A stretch of 64,000 nucleotides of DNA from Nonomuraea typhae (lineage in GTDB: Bacteria > Actinomycetota > Actinomycetes > Streptosporangiales > Streptosporangiaceae). The stretch is taken from assembly GCF_009760925.1 (NCBI RefSeq), contig NZ_VRLV01000009.1, forward strand, positions 186,001-250,000, read 5' to 3'. The translations under genes and the position numbers were made by a program. The notes under the pieces are model-generated. The model was given only the letters and a program-made list of their open reading frames with translations, did no database searches and was not told the origin of the DNA. This document shows, piece after piece, positions 7,503 to 15,266 of the stretch. The stretch's first letter is position 1; every line of letters begins with the position of its first letter.

Positions 7503-9239
7503 TCAGGTGTTGAGTTCGCGGTGCACCGCGGGGATCACCTTGCGCAGGTAGCGGCCGAGCTTGACGAACGACTCGCCGCTGCGCCGGAAGGAGTACCGGA
7601 TGGGGACCTCCTGGTAGACGAAGCCCTTGGCGAGCAGGTCGAGGGTCAGGACCTGGGCGTAGTTGTAGTCGTGGATGACCTCGGCGGCCCGGACGGCGGC
7701 GGGGGAGAAGGCGCGGTAGCCGCTCTGGCCGTCGGTGAGGTCGCGGCGGCGGGTCAGCCAGCGCACCCACGCCGTCAGCACCCGGTTGCCGAAGCGGCGG
7801 TGGGGGAGCATGCGCTCGATCGTCCCGGTGAAGCGGGAGCCCACGACATAGTCGGCCGCCCCCCGCAGGATCGGGGCGGCCACGGTTTCCAGGTCCTCGG
7901 GGAAGTACTCCAGGTCGGCGTCCAGGTAGACGGCGGCCGCCGGGTTCCTGGCGGCGGCCTCCTTCAGGCCCCGTCGTACGGCGGCGCCCAGGCCGAGGTT
8001 CTCCGGCTGGGGGAGGACGGCGGCGCCCGCCTCCGCCGCGCGCCGGGCGGAGGCGTCCGTGGAGCCGTCGTCGATGACCAGGGTGATGACGTCGTGGCCG
8101 GCGACGCGGGCGGGGATGCGGGTGACGACCTCGCCGATGGTGGTCTCCTCGTTGTAGGCCGGGATGAAGACGACAATGGGGTCATCCGCCGAAATTTCCG
8201 GACTTGACGGTCGAGGTGGCAGGCGGCGCGGCAGGCGGAATCTCCCGAAATATCCGGGCGATGGGGTGAAAAGCGAGGGAACCCCCACCCCCAGCGCGTA
8301 GGCCGTCTTCACCGCGTGCGTGAGCAGGGCGACCGCGAACGCCTGCCCCGCCGGCGCGCCCAGGGCCACCAGCGCCGCCGTGGCCGCCGCCTCGTACGAC
8401 CCGATGCCGCCCGGCGTCACCGCCACCGTCTGGGCCGCGATCGTCACCGCCGTCACCGCCACCGCCTCGGCCGGCGACAACGCCACCCCGCCCAGCCTGG
8501 CCACCTCGAACACCACGGCCGCCTCCAGCACCCAGGCCACCAGCGCGCACCCGGCCACCAGCCCGATCCGCGGGCGCGGCAGCCGCCCTCTCCAGAGGAA
8601 CGCGGCGCCCATCAGCACGGCCAGCACCCCCGCCACCGGCCACAACCACCACCCGGCCAGCCCGGTCACCAGCGCCGGCGCCGCGACCAGGGCCAGCACC
8701 AGCACCGCCAGCAGATCCGCCGACCGCACCGCCACCACCGAGGCCACCACCGAGGCCACCACCGAGGCCACCACCGAGGCCACCACCGAGGCCACCACCG
8801 AGGCCACCACCGACCCGGCCGCGAGCGGCGCCGGCCCGCCCGCGGTAGGCACTGCCCGGCCCGCGGTAGGCACTGCCCGGCCCGCGGTAGGCACTGCCCC
8901 GCCCGCGGGCGGCCTGGTGCGGCGGAGCACCGAGGTCACCCGGAGCGCCTCCCCAAGCCGGAACGGCAGCACATGGTTGCCCAGCAACGCCACATGGATC
9001 GCCGCCCACGCCTGCCCGCCGGGCAACCCGGGCAGCACCCGGGTCCAGGACCACGCGCGCAGCGCGAACGCTCCGCCGTACAGCAGCAGGGCGAGCGCGA
9101 GCCCGGCCGGGTCGGACAGCAGCGCGCGCCCGGCGGCGGCGAGGTCGGCCCACGAGACGACCCGGGTGAGGTACCAGCACGCGATGACCAGCACCACGAC
9201 ACCGGCTAGCCGCCGGACCCGCTTGGCGAGGTTCGTCAT
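7503..9239 (-). CDS. Fusion of flippase-like/LPG-synthase-type membrane domain and GT2 glycosyltransferase
   Basis: A 578-aa two-part protein. Residues about 1-330 are a multi-pass membrane domain of the lysylphosphatidylglycerol-synthase TM / flippase-like family (GNHVLPFRLGEALR, then AVTPGGIGSYEAA). Residues about 353-578 are a dolichol-phosphate-mannose-synthase-like GT2 domain (VVFIPAYNEETTIGEVV, acidic YLDADLEYFPED). It likely puts a sugar on a polyprenyl phosphate at the inner leaflet and may help move it. Two in-frame tandem repeats lie in the membrane half: VVAS repeated and AVPTAGR three times. The ATG is preceded by AAGGTG. It is divergent from the iron-box operon and shares that intergenic region. 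The order membrane-first then GT2 is less usual than separate genes. Confidence 0.85.
   Translation of the reverse strand: MTNLAKRVRRLAGVVVLVIACWYLTRVVSWADLAAAGRALLSDPAGLALALLLYGGAFALRAWSWTRVLPGLPGGQAWAAIHVALLGNHVLPFRLGEALRVTSVLRRTRPPAGGAVPTAGRAVPTAGRAVPTAGGPAPLAAGSVVASVVASVVASVVASVVASVVASVVAVRSADLLAVLVLALVAAPALVTGLAGWWLWPVAGVLAVLMGAAFLWRGRLPRPRIGLVAGCALVAWVLEAAVVFEVARLGGVALSPAEAVAVTAVTIAAQTVAVTPGGIGSYEAAATAALVALGAPAGQAFAVALLTHAVKTAYALGVGVPSLFTPSPGYFGRFRLPRRLPPRPSSPEISADDPIVVFIPAYNEETTIGEVVTRIPARVAGHDVITLVIDDGSTDASARRAAEAGAAVLPQPENLGLGAAVRRGLKEAAARNPAAAVYLDADLEYFPEDLETVAAPILRGAADYVVGSRFTGTIERMLPHRRFGNRVLTAWVRWLTRRRDLTDGQSGYRAFSPAAVRAAEVIHDYNYAQVLTLDLLAKGFVYQEVPIRYSFRRSGESFVKLGRYLRKVIPAVHRELNT
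8731..8814 (-). repeat. 12-bp tandem repeat (7 units) coding VVAS repeats
   Basis: Six exact copies and one near-exact copy of GCCACCACCGAG on the plus strand, in frame within the flippase/GT2 fusion gene, producing a Val-Val-Ala-Ser run. Because the unit is 12 bp, changes in copy number keep the frame while lengthening or shortening a hydrophobic segment. Confidence 0.9.
8841..8903 (-). repeat. 21-bp tandem repeat (3 units) coding AVPTAGR repeats
   Basis: Three copies of a 21-bp unit beginning CGCGGTAGGC at 8841, 8862 and 8883, in frame in the flippase/GT2 fusion gene. They sit only 27 bp from the 12-bp repeat, so two different minisatellites adjoin in one loop of the membrane domain. Confidence 0.88.
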
Positions 9240-9264
9240 AGGGCACCTTTATGACGGAAAGAAG

Positions 9265-9283
9265 TGAGGTTAGGCTACCTTTA
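9265..9283 (+). promoter_or_regulatory. Iron box (IdeR/DmdR1-type operator)
   Basis: TGAGGTTAGGCTACCTTTA agrees with the IdeR/DmdR1 consensus TTAGGTTAGGCTAACCTAA at 15 of 19 positions, including the unbroken core AGGTTAGGCTA. It lies 38 bp before the epimerase GTG and 25 bp from the divergent fusion-gene ATG. The TAGGCT inside it can act as a -10 hexamer for the rightward operon, so bound repressor would block that promoter. The operon it heads ends with a ferric-iron ABC transporter, which independently supports iron control. Confidence 0.8.
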
Positions 9284-9321
9284 CCCAGCAGTTCGGGCAG
9301 GGGCCAGGGAAAGGGACACGC

Positions 9322-10209
9322 GTGACGGTTGTCGTGACCGGGTCCGCGGGCTTCATCGGCCGGGCGCTGACCCGAGCACTGCTCGCCGCGGGCCATCAGG
9401 TGATCGGCGTCGACCGGCGGACGCAGCCGGCGCGCCCCGGCCTGACCGTGCTCACGGCCGACCTCCTCGACGACGACGGCCTCGTGCGGGCCGCCCTGGC
9501 CCGGGCGGATGCCGTCTACCACCTGGCCGGGCGGCCCGGCGTGCGCGAGACGGGCCCCGGCGTGGCCCGTCTGCGGCACCGCGACAACGTGCTCGCGGGC
9601 GCGCGGATCCTGGCCGAGGTCCCCGCGAACGTGCCCCTCGTCGTCACCTCCTCCAGCTCCGTGTACGGCGGCGCCCGCCACGGCCGCCCCAGCCACGAGG
9701 ACGACACCCCGCGCCCGGCGGGCGGCTACGCCCGCAGCAAGCTCGCCCTGGAACGCCTGTGCCGGAGCCGCCCGGTCACCGTGGTGCGCCCCTTCACCGT
9801 GGCCGGCGAGGGGCAGCGGCCGGACATGGCCCTGGCGGTCTGGCTGGACGCCGCCCTGCGCGGGCATCCCCTGCGCATCCTGGGCTCCCTGGACCGCACC
9901 CGCGACGTCACCGACGTCCGCCAGGCGGCCGCCGCCATGATCGCGCTGACCGGCGTGCCCGGCGTGGTCAACCTCGGCACCGGCCGCGGCCAGAGCCTGC
10001 GCGCGATGACCGCGGCCGTGGCCGAGGCGACCGGCAGGGAGATCCGCCACGCGCTGGAGCCCGCGCCGCCGGTCGAGCCGGGCGACTCGCTGGCCGACAC
10101 CCGCCGCCTGCGCGCCCTGCTCGGCTGGACGCCGGAGACCGACCTGCTCGACGTGGTCCGCCGCCAGCACGCCGCCATGACCGGACGGGCGCTGGTGGCC
10201 GCGCCATGA
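9322..10209 (+). CDS. NAD-dependent epimerase/dehydratase (extended SDR)
   Basis: A 295-aa extended short-chain dehydrogenase. It opens with VVVTGSAGFIGRAL (NAD-binding GxxGxxG) and has a YARSK active-site motif near residue 138, with the catalytic Ser in VTSSSSVYGG. Family members epimerise or dehydrate nucleotide sugars. The GTG follows AGGGAAAGGGA. It is the first gene downstream of the iron box and overlaps the next gene by 4 bp (ATGA), so iron availability probably controls it. The sugar substrate cannot be read from the sequence. Confidence 0.87.
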   Translation: MTVVVTGSAGFIGRALTRALLAAGHQVIGVDRRTQPARPGLTVLTADLLDDDGLVRAALARADAVYHLAGRPGVRETGPGVARLRHRDNVLAGARILAEVPANVPLVVTSSSSVYGGARHGRPSHEDDTPRPAGGYARSKLALERLCRSRPVTVVRPFTVAGEGQRPDMALAVWLDAALRGHPLRILGSLDRTRDVTDVRQAAAAMIALTGVPGVVNLGTGRGQSLRAMTAAVAEATGREIRHALEPAPPVEPGDSLADTRRLRALLGWTPETDLLDVVRRQHAAMTGRALVAAP

Positions 10210-11531
10210 CCACGGTGAAGGCGCCTGCCGCCGCGGGCCTGCGCTCGGCCACGGCGGTGGTGGCGCTCGTGGCGATCGCCGCCGCCGCCTCGGGAATCGG
10301 GGTGCGCTCGACGTTCGGCGCCCACGTGGCCGTGGACGAGCCGCAGTACCTGCTCACCGCCCTGTCCCTGGCCGAGGACCTGTCGCTGGACATCTCCGAC
10401 GAACTCGCCGAACGCCGCTACGTGCCGTGGGGCGGTGAGGAGCTGCCGGTGCAGACCGAGATCCTCGCCGACGGCTCCCAGATCAGCCCGCACGACCCCC
10501 TGCTGCCGGTCATCCTGGCGCTGCCGATGCGCCTGGGCGGCTGGGTGGCGGCCAAGGCCACGATGGCGTTGCTGGCCGGGGCACTGGCCGCCCTCACCCT
10601 GTGGACGGCCGTGCGCCGCTTCGCCGTACCACCGAAGATCGCCACGGCGGGGGTGGCGGTCGCGGCGGCCAGTGCGCCTCTCGCCGTGTACGGCCAGCAG
10701 ATCTACCCCGAGCTCCCGGCCGCCCTGGCCACGGTCGCCGCGGTCGCGTTCCTGGACAGGCGGCCCTGGTGGTTCGCGTGGGCGGTCATCGCGCTGCCGT
10801 GGCTGTCGGTCAAGTACGTGCCGGTGGCCGCCGCGCTGGCCGCCGTGGGCCTGTGGCGGACGCGGTCCAAGACGCTGCCGGTGTTCTTCGCCGCGATGGG
10901 TGTGGTGTATCTCGCCGCGCACCGCTGGATCTGGGGCGGCTGGACGGTGTACGCCACCGGCGACCACTTCCAGCGCTCCGGCGAGTGGGGCGTGATGGGC
11001 TTCGCCCCCGACTACGCCGGCCGCGCGCTGCGCCTGGCCGGGCTGATGGTCGACCAGGGGTACGGCCTGGCCGCCTGGCAACCGGCGTGGCTCCTGCTCG
11101 TCCCGGCCGCCGCCCTGGCCCTGCGCGACCGGCGGCCGGAGCTGCTGGTGCCGGTGGCGGCCGGCTGGCTGACGGCCACCTTCGCCGCCGTGACCATGCA
11201 CGGCTTCTGGTGGCCAGGCCGCCAGCTCGTCGTGGTGCTGCCGCTCGCGCTCATCCTGATCCTGTGCCGGCTGGACCGCGCCTGGAAACAGGCCGCCGCC
11301 GGCGCGCTCGGCCTGGCCGGCGTGGTGACCTACGCCTGGCTGGCCGCCGACGGCCTGGCCGGGCGGATCACCTGGGTCGCGCGCTTCCAGGAGGTCGCCT
11401 CGCCCGTCTACCAGGCGGTCAAGGGCGTCCTCCCCGACTACCGCCGGCCCGGCTTCTGGCCGCTGCACGTGGCGTGGCTGGCGGTCTTCGTCCTGTTGTT
11501 CCTGCTCAATCTGAGGAAGTCACATGCGTAG
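10206..11531 (+). CDS. Multi-pass membrane protein, GT-C / GT39-like glycosyltransferase candidate
   Basis: A 441-aa integral membrane protein with about ten hydrophobic segments. An early extracytoplasmic loop carries VDEPQYLLTALSLAED, which resembles the acidic first-loop motif of GT-C enzymes that use polyprenyl-phosphate sugars; a second loop holds the HDPLLP motif. It would act on the outer face, downstream of the divergent flippase/GT2 fusion that could make its donor (inference). It overlaps the epimerase by ATGA and the iron-binding lipoprotein gene by 8 bp, so the three are translationally coupled. Sequence similarity to named GT39 members looks weak, so the call is by architecture. 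Confidence 0.65.
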   Translation: MTTVKAPAAAGLRSATAVVALVAIAAAASGIGVRSTFGAHVAVDEPQYLLTALSLAEDLSLDISDELAERRYVPWGGEELPVQTEILADGSQISPHDPLLPVILALPMRLGGWVAAKATMALLAGALAALTLWTAVRRFAVPPKIATAGVAVAAASAPLAVYGQQIYPELPAALATVAAVAFLDRRPWWFAWAVIALPWLSVKYVPVAAALAAVGLWRTRSKTLPVFFAAMGVVYLAAHRWIWGGWTVYATGDHFQRSGEWGVMGFAPDYAGRALRLAGLMVDQGYGLAAWQPAWLLLVPAAALALRDRRPELLVPVAAGWLTATFAAVTMHGFWWPGRQLVVVLPLALILILCRLDRAWKQAAAGALGLAGVVTYAWLAADGLAGRITWVARFQEVASPVYQAVKGVLPDYRRPGFWPLHVAWLAVFVLLFLLNLRKSHA

Positions 11532-12519
11532 GCTGATCGCTGCGGCGCTGGTTCTGCTGGCCGCGACCGCGTGCGGCTCCGGAGGGGCCGGAGGCTTCGA
11601 CGACGGCTCGCTGGTGATCTACTCCGGCCGCAACGAGAAGCTCGTCGGGCCGCTGCTCGCCCGGCTGAAGTCCGCCACCGGCCTGGACGTCCAGGTCAGA
11701 TACGGCGACAGCGCCGAGCTGGCCGCCCAGATCCTCGAAGAGGGCGAGCGCACGCGCGCCGACGTCTTCTTCTCCCAGGACGCCGGGGCCCTCGGCGCGC
11801 TGGCCAAGCAGGGCGTGCTCGCGCCGGTGCCGCAGGAGGCGGCGGCCAAGGTGCCGCAGCAGTACCGCGGCGCCGACTGGGTCGGCGTCTCCGGCCGCTC
11901 CCGGGTGATCGTCTACGACCCGCGCACCGTTCCCGCGCCGCCCAAGAGCGTCTTCGAGCTGACCGGCCCCCCATGGAGGGGAAAGGTCGGCTGGGCGCCC
12001 ACGAACGCCTCCTTCCAGGCGTTCGTGACCGCGCTGCGGGTGCTCAAGGGTGAGGACGCGGCCAGGAAGTGGCTGACGGACATGAAGGCCAACGACACCC
12101 AGAAGTTCGCCAACAACGTGGACATCCTCAACGCCGTCGACTCCGGGCAGCTCAAGCTCGGCCTGATCAACCACTACTACTGGTACGAGAAGGTCGCCGA
12201 GCAGGGCTCCATCCCCTCCAAGCTGGCCTACCTGCCCAACGGCGACCCCGGCGCGCTGATCAACGTGGCGGGCGTCGGCACGCTCAGGAACACCCGGCAC
12301 GCCGAGGCCGCGCGCAGGGCCGTGGACTACCTGCTCGGCCCCGACGCCCAGAAGTACTTCGCGCAGACGACCAAGGAGTACCCGCTGGTCGCCGGCGTCG
12401 CGCCCGACCCCGGGCTGCCCAAGCTGGACGTGCTCAAGGGCCCCGCCATCGACCTCGGCAAGCTCGAGTCGCTGGAGCAGACGCTGAATCTGCTCCGGGA
12501 CACGGGCGTCGTGGACTGA
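11524..12519 (+). CDS. Ferric-iron ABC transporter substrate-binding lipoprotein (FutA/FbpA type)
   Basis: A 331-aa binding protein with a lipoprotein signal (LLAATAC, lipid-modified Cys about residue 17). The mature part opens with LVIYSGRNEKLVGPLL, typical of FbpA/FutA proteins, and has YYWYEK near residue 220, where this family binds Fe3+ through paired tyrosines. It would capture ferric iron outside the membrane for the permease that follows. The ATG lies inside the end of the membrane-protein gene (8-bp overlap), and its TGA shares one base with the permease ATG. Iron-box control of the operon fits this function. Confidence 0.92.
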   Translation: MRRLIAAALVLLAATACGSGGAGGFDDGSLVIYSGRNEKLVGPLLARLKSATGLDVQVRYGDSAELAAQILEEGERTRADVFFSQDAGALGALAKQGVLAPVPQEAAAKVPQQYRGADWVGVSGRSRVIVYDPRTVPAPPKSVFELTGPPWRGKVGWAPTNASFQAFVTALRVLKGEDAARKWLTDMKANDTQKFANNVDILNAVDSGQLKLGLINHYYWYEKVAEQGSIPSKLAYLPNGDPGALINVAGVGTLRNTRHAEAARRAVDYLLGPDAQKYFAQTTKEYPLVAGVAPDPGLPKLDVLKGPAIDLGKLESLEQTLNLLRDTGVVD

Positions 12520-14009
12520 TGTCCCGCGGGCGCATCCCGGCGGCGCTGCTCGTGCCCGCCCTCCTGACGGCGGCGCTCTCGCTGGCGCCGATCGCCTACC
12601 TGCTCGTGCGGGCCGCGGAAGGGGGCCTGCCCGCCGTCGCCGCCGTTCTCCTGCGCCCGCGTACGGCGGAGCTGGCCCTGCGCAGCCTCGGCCTGGCCGC
12701 GGTGGTCACCCTCGCCTGCCTCGCGGTCGGGATCTCGCTGGCCTGGCTCGTGGTCAGGACCGACCTGCCCGGCAGGAAGGCGTGGGGGGCGCTGGCCGCG
12801 CTGCCGCTGGCCGTGCCGTCCTATGTGGCCGCCTACACCTGGGTAGCCGCCTTTCCCGGCATCTCCGGCTTCTGGGGATCCGCGCTGGTGCTCACCCTGT
12901 GCGTCTACCCCTACGTCTACCTGCCGGTCGCCGCCGCACTCAGCCGCATGGACCCGGCGCTCGAAGAGGTCGCCCTCTCGCTCGGCCGGGGGCGCCTGGC
13001 CGTCGTGCTGCGCCAGCTCCGGCCGTCGGCGGCGGCCGGCGGGCTGCTGGTCGCCATGTACGTGCTGGCCGAGTTCGGCGCCGTCTCGATCATGCGCTTC
13101 GACGTCTTCACCACGCAGATCTACACCGCCTACCGGGCCAGCTTCAACCGCACCCCGGCCGCCGTCCTCGGGCTCGTGCTGGTCCTGATCACCCTGGTGA
13201 TCGTCCTGGCCGAGGGCCGCTCGCGGGGCCGCGCCGCCTACGCGCTGCGCGGCGCCCCCGCCCGGCGCCGGGTCACGGTCCGCGCCTGGAAGGCGCCCGC
13301 GCTGGCCTGGACCGGGCTGGTCGCCGCGCTGGCCGTCGGCTTCCCCCTGGCGGGCATCGGGTACTGGCTGGCCGCCGGCTCCTCGCGCGGCCTGGACGCC
13401 GCCACCCTGGTCTCGGCCACCCTGTCCACGCTGGGCGTCTCGGCCGCCGGCGCCCTGATGACGGTGGCGCTGGCCGTACCCGTGGGGATCATCGCGGCCC
13501 GGTACGCCGGGCGGCTGTCCCGGTTCACGGAGCAGGCGGCCTATGTCGGGCACGCGCTGCCGGGCATCGTGATCGCGTTGTCGCTGGTCTTCTTCGCCGT
13601 CCGCTACGCCTACCCGCTGTACCAGCGGTGGCCGCTGCTCGTCCTGGCCTACGCGGTGTTGTTCCTGCCCGCGGCGGTGGGGGCGGTGCGCGCCTCCGTC
13701 CTGCAGTCGCCGCCGGTGCTCGAAGAGGTGGCCCGCTCGCTCGGGCGCGGCCCGCTCGGCGCGGTGCGCCAGGTCACGCTGCCGCTCGCGCTGCCCGGCG
13801 TGCTGGCCGGGACCGCGCTGGTGTTCCTGACCGCGATGAAGGAACTGCCCGCCACGCTGCTCCTGCGCCCGACCGGGATGGAGACGCTGGCGACCCGGCT
13901 GTGGACGGAGACCGGGTCCGGGTCCTACGCGGCGGCCGCGCCGTACGCCGCGCTGCTCATGCTGCTGGCGGCGGTGCCCGGATTCCTGCTGGGGAGGCGA
14001 GCGACATGA
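12519..14009 (+). CDS. Ferric-iron ABC transporter permease (FutB/FbpB type)
   Basis: A 496-aa permease containing two binding-protein-dependent transport domains in one chain, the usual arrangement for ferric transporters. EAA loops appear twice (ALEEVALSLGRG and VLEEVARSLGRG), each the docking site for an ATPase subunit. About twelve membrane segments are visible. Start by a TGATG junction with the lipoprotein gene. Its last codons and stop form the first copy of the 30-bp tandem array, and its TGA overlaps the first of nine ATGs available to the ATPase gene. Confidence 0.93.
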   Translation: MSRGRIPAALLVPALLTAALSLAPIAYLLVRAAEGGLPAVAAVLLRPRTAELALRSLGLAAVVTLACLAVGISLAWLVVRTDLPGRKAWGALAALPLAVPSYVAAYTWVAAFPGISGFWGSALVLTLCVYPYVYLPVAAALSRMDPALEEVALSLGRGRLAVVLRQLRPSAAAGGLLVAMYVLAEFGAVSIMRFDVFTTQIYTAYRASFNRTPAAVLGLVLVLITLVIVLAEGRSRGRAAYALRGAPARRRVTVRAWKAPALAWTGLVAALAVGFPLAGIGYWLAAGSSRGLDAATLVSATLSTLGVSAAGALMTVALAVPVGIIAARYAGRLSRFTEQAAYVGHALPGIVIALSLVFFAVRYAYPLYQRWPLLVLAYAVLFLPAAVGAVRASVLQSPPVLEEVARSLGRGPLGAVRQVTLPLALPGVLAGTALVFLTAMKELPATLLLRPTGMETLATRLWTETGSGSYAAAAPYAALLMLLAAVPGFLLGRRAT

Positions 14010-14250
14010 GCGGGGTGAGCGGGGAGGCGAGCGACATGAGCGGGGTGAGCGGGGAGGTGAGCGACATGAGCGGGGTGAGCGGGGAGGTGAGCGACATGAG
14101 CGGGGTGAGCGGGGAGGTGAGCGACATGAGCGGGGTGAGCGGGGAGGCGAGCGACATGAGCGGGGTGAGCGGGGAGGCGAGCGACATGAGCGGGGTGAGC
14201 GGGGAGGCGAGCGACATGAGCGGGGTGAGCGGGGAGGTGAGCGACATGAG
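13991..14250 (+). repeat. 30-bp tandem array of Shine-Dalgarno plus ATG modules (8.7 copies)
   Basis: Eight full 30-bp units and a 20-bp ninth. Each unit has GGGGAGG, eight bases (YGAGCGAC), then ATG, followed by AGCGGGGTGAGC. ATGs fall at 14006, 14036, 14066, 14096, 14126, 14156, 14186, 14216 and 14246, all in the frame of the ATPase gene. Only one base varies between units (C or T; order C,C,T,T,T,C,C,C,T), so expansion looks recent. The first unit is the natural end of the permease gene, so the array amplifies the native permease/ATPase junction. Translation from an upstream ATG adds decapeptides MSGVSGE(A/V)SD to the protein. Confidence 0.97.
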
Positions 14251-15247
14251 TGGGCTGCGCGTGCGCGGGGTGCGCAAGGCGTTCGGCGCGACACCGGTGC
14301 TGCGCGGCGCGGCGCTCGAGGTCGCCGACGGGGCGCTGGCCGCGGTCCTGGGGCCCTCGGGGTGCGGCAAGACGACCTTGCTGCGGGTCGTGGCCGGGTT
14401 CGAGCGCGCGGACGCCGGATCGGTGCGGATCGCCGGGAGGGAGGTCGGCGGGCTCGCCCCGGAGAAGCGCCGGGTGGGCATCGTGCCGCAGGAGGCGGCG
14501 TTGTTCCCGCACCTGTCGGTGGCCGGGAACGTGGGCTTCGGGCTCGGGCGCCGCGCACGCTCGGCCGAGGTGGCGGCTCGGGTGGAGGAGTGCCTGGAGC
14601 TGGTCGGGCTCGGCGGGTACGGCACGCGCATGCCGTACCAGCTGAGCGGGGGGCAGCAGCAGCGGGTCGCGCTGGCCCGCGCGCTCGCCCCGCGGCCCGG
14701 CGTGGTCCTGCTCGACGAGCCGTTCAACGCGCTGGACCGGTCGCTGCGCGGGACCGTCCGCGACGACGTGCGCGCCGCGCTGAAGAAGGCGGGCGCCACC
14801 GCCGTCCTGGTCACCCACGACCAGGAGGAGGCGCTGTCGATGGCCGACACGGTGGCGGTCATGCGCGACGGCGTGATCGTGCAGCAGGGTACGCCGGAGG
14901 AGCTGTACGCCCGGCCGGCCGACCTGGGGGTGGCGACGTTCGTGGGCGAGGCGGTGGTGCTGGCGGCCTCGGCCGCGGACGGCGTGGTGGTGTGCGCCCT
15001 CGGCTCCCTGCCGGACTCCGGCGCGTCCGGCGTGGGGCACGTGGCGGTGCGGCCGGAGCAACTGGTGCTGTCTCCCGGTGGCTCCGGGGTGGTGGAGCGG
15101 GTGGAGTTCTTCGGCCACGACGCCGCGATCACGGTGCTGCTGCCGGACGGGGGTTCGGTGCGGGCCAGGACCCGCGGCGTCGGCCACCGGCCGGGGGATC
15201 GGGTCGAGGTACGGGTGGAGGGACCTGTTCTCTTCTTCGCCGAATGA
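14246..15247 (+). CDS. Ferric-iron ABC transporter ATP-binding protein (FutC/FbpC type)
   Basis: A 333-aa ATPase from the innermost ATG (14246). Walker A is GPSGCGKTT, the signature is LSGGQQQRVALARAL, Walker B is VVLLDEPFNALD, the switch is VTHDQEEAL, and a TOBE domain fills the last 90 residues. It would power ferric iron import with the permease upstream. The start is ambiguous: nine in-frame ATGs, each with its own GGGGAGG, precede the conserved domain. Starting at 14006 (coupled to the permease stop) would give 413 aa with an 80-residue Gly/Ser/acidic tail. I chose 14246 because homologous ATPases begin just there with S-G-L-R-V. Confidence 0.9.
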   Translation: MSGLRVRGVRKAFGATPVLRGAALEVADGALAAVLGPSGCGKTTLLRVVAGFERADAGSVRIAGREVGGLAPEKRRVGIVPQEAALFPHLSVAGNVGFGLGRRARSAEVAARVEECLELVGLGGYGTRMPYQLSGGQQQRVALARALAPRPGVVLLDEPFNALDRSLRGTVRDDVRAALKKAGATAVLVTHDQEEALSMADTVAVMRDGVIVQQGTPEELYARPADLGVATFVGEAVVLAASAADGVVVCALGSLPDSGASGVGHVAVRPEQLVLSPGGSGVVERVEFFGHDAAITVLLPDGGSVRARTRGVGHRPGDRVEVRVEGPVLFFAE

Positions 15248-15266
15248 GTCCGGTAGCGTGCGTGCC

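Noticed and set aside
6052..7770. Long antisense frame opposite the FAD oxidoreductase
   Set aside because: No recognisable motif, crosses two real genes; a GC-driven shadow.
13991..14250. CRISPR array
   Set aside because: The units are strictly tandem with no spacers, are in frame with the downstream gene and no cas genes are present.
12327..14558. Long antisense reading frame opposite the iron permease
   Set aside because: Composition is Arg/Pro-rich and follows from GC-rich third positions of the true gene; it also runs through the tandem array.
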